From Pseudomonas jessenii (GTDB lineage Bacteria > Pseudomonadota > Gammaproteobacteria > Pseudomonadales > Pseudomonadaceae): a stretch of DNA of 64,000 nucleotides. Position numbers and translations under genes: made by a program. Location of the stretch: the NCBI RefSeq assembly GCF_002236115.1, contig NZ_NIWT01000007.1:434001-498000 (forward strand), given 5' to 3'. The notes under the pieces were generated by a model. It saw only the letters and a program-made list of their open reading frames with translations, was not told where the DNA came from and did not search any database. This document shows positions 63,369 through 64,000 of this stretch, piece after piece; positions within the stretch are counted from its first letter, which is position 1, and every line of letters starts with the position of its first letter.

Positions 63369-64000
63369 GAATACACCTCTTTAGCAGCGTGGGTGACGAC
63401 CGGGTTGGCGCGCAGGCGGGCCAGGCCGCAAACACCGATCAGGGACAGGGCCGAGAGCAAGGTGAAAAACACCGCCAGCGGCAACCATTGTCCGGAAAAC
63501 TTGCTGGCCAGCAGGGTGCCGATCAGCGGCGTGGTGCCGCCGGCCACGGCGCAAGCCAATTGGTACGCGATGGAAATGCCTGAGTAGCGCAGGTGCACCG
63601 GGAAGGCCTGGGTCATGTAGCCGGCGATCACCGCGTACAGCGCCGAGAGAATCACCACCGCCAGGGCAATGCCGGCAGTCATGAACACAATGTTCTGCGT
63701 GCCTACCAGCAGGAACATCGGGTATGGCGTGAGCATGCAAAGCAACGCGACCCATTTGAGAAAACAACCTTCACCGATACGTTCGGCGATCAGCGCCGAG
63801 AGCGGTTGTGAGAGCAACTGGATGACGGTCACCAGAAACAGGCAATCGAGAATCGTCGATCGGGCAATGCCCTGATACTGGGTGACATAAGTGATCATGA
63901 AGGTGTTGGTGAAGAAGAACCCGGCCGAGCCGATGGTCACGGCAGCGGCGGCGAACAGGATCTGCCGCCAGCAGGTACGGATCACGTCCATCACCGGGTA
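63365..64000 (-). CDS. MHS-family MFS transporter, C-terminal part, cut by the window edge
   Basis: The frame is open to the right edge; only the last 211 or so residues are present (helices 7-12). Its sequence parallels the C-terminal half of the transporter at 35595-36905 (VMDVIRTCWR, FFTNTFMI, CLFLVTVIQ, TPYPMFLLV, GGTTPLIGTLLA), so the two are paralogues. It is the upstream gene of a transporter-aldolase-dehydrogenase operon. The internal ATG at 63994 is not the start. Confidence 0.9.
   Translation of the reverse strand, partial: YPVMDVIRTCWRQILFAAAAVTIGSAGFFFTNTFMITYVTQYQGIARSTILDCLFLVTVIQLLSQPLSALIAERIGEGCFLKWVALLCMLTPYPMFLLVGTQNIVFMTAGIALAVVILSALYAVIAGYMTQAFPVHLRYSGISIAYQLACAVAGGTTPLIGTLLASKFSGQWLPLAVFFTLLSALSLIGVCGLARLRANPVVTHAAKEVYS

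Overview
The window is chromosomal DNA of a fluorescent Pseudomonas (P. fluorescens group, in the broad sense). Three things point there: a pyoverdine side-chain peptide synthetase, a complete common polysaccharide antigen (A-band, D-rhamnan) LPS locus with the P. aeruginosa gene order, and many GGGAGCGAGCTTGCTCGC-type REP/REPIN repeats between genes. The DNA is GC-rich with tightly packed operons. I see no rRNA, tRNA, CRISPR array, insertion sequence or prophage.

Layout. (1) 1-13.9 kb, minus strand: an MFS exporter, a type II thioesterase, the NRPS PvdI (C-A-T-E-C-A-T-C; predicted D-Ser then a basic residue), a SyrP-like Fe(II)/2-oxoglutarate beta-hydroxylase, and the start of the next NRPS. 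That second NRPS opens with a condensation-like domain lacking the catalytic histidines. (2) 14.2-19.3 kb: a GH15 glucan/trehalose hydrolase, a divergent GlxA-type regulator and isonitrile hydratase pair, an AHSA1/SRPBCC protein and an LprI-like periplasmic protein. (3) 19.6-32.9 kb: quinohemoprotein amine dehydrogenase. The structural operon qhpA-D-C-B is followed by an aldehyde dehydrogenase gene on the opposite strand with a consensus sigma-54 promoter, an acyltransferase, and a coupled operon of a sigma-54 activator, ABC exporter, subtilisin-like protease and flavin monooxygenase (regulator-qhpF-qhpE-qhpG). Together these make, mature, export and regulate a cysteine tryptophylquinone enzyme that oxidises primary amines to aldehydes, which the dehydrogenase then takes to acids.

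(4) 33.2-36.9 kb: acetylpolyamine amidohydrolase, an M20-family N-carbamoyl/ureido hydrolase and an MHS-type transporter. (5) 37.0-42.7 kb: a probable decayed LysR fragment, then an uncharacterised operon of a TIM-barrel isomerase-like protein, an IPNS-like 2-oxoglutarate oxygenase, a polar amino-acid binding protein, a fused permease-ATPase, and an SDR lacking the usual YxxxK. (6) 42.8-58.0 kb: the A-band LPS locus. rmd-gmd-wbpW-wzm-wzt-wbpX-wbpY-wbpZ runs rightward. A divergent, fully overlapping operon of two related glycosyltransferases, two related methyltransferases and an acyltransferase runs leftward and probably caps or decorates the D-rhamnan. (7) 58.1-64 kb: a LysR regulator convergent with a small-acid catabolic set (RraA-like aldolase, RidA, MHS transporter, 2-hydroxyacid dehydrogenase, class II aldolase, second MHS transporter cut by the window end).

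The best candidates for something not yet described are the oxygenase/isomerase/ABC/SDR operon in region 5, the non-canonical NRPS opening domain next to the hydroxylase in region 1, and the sigma-54 control of amine oxidation in region 3.
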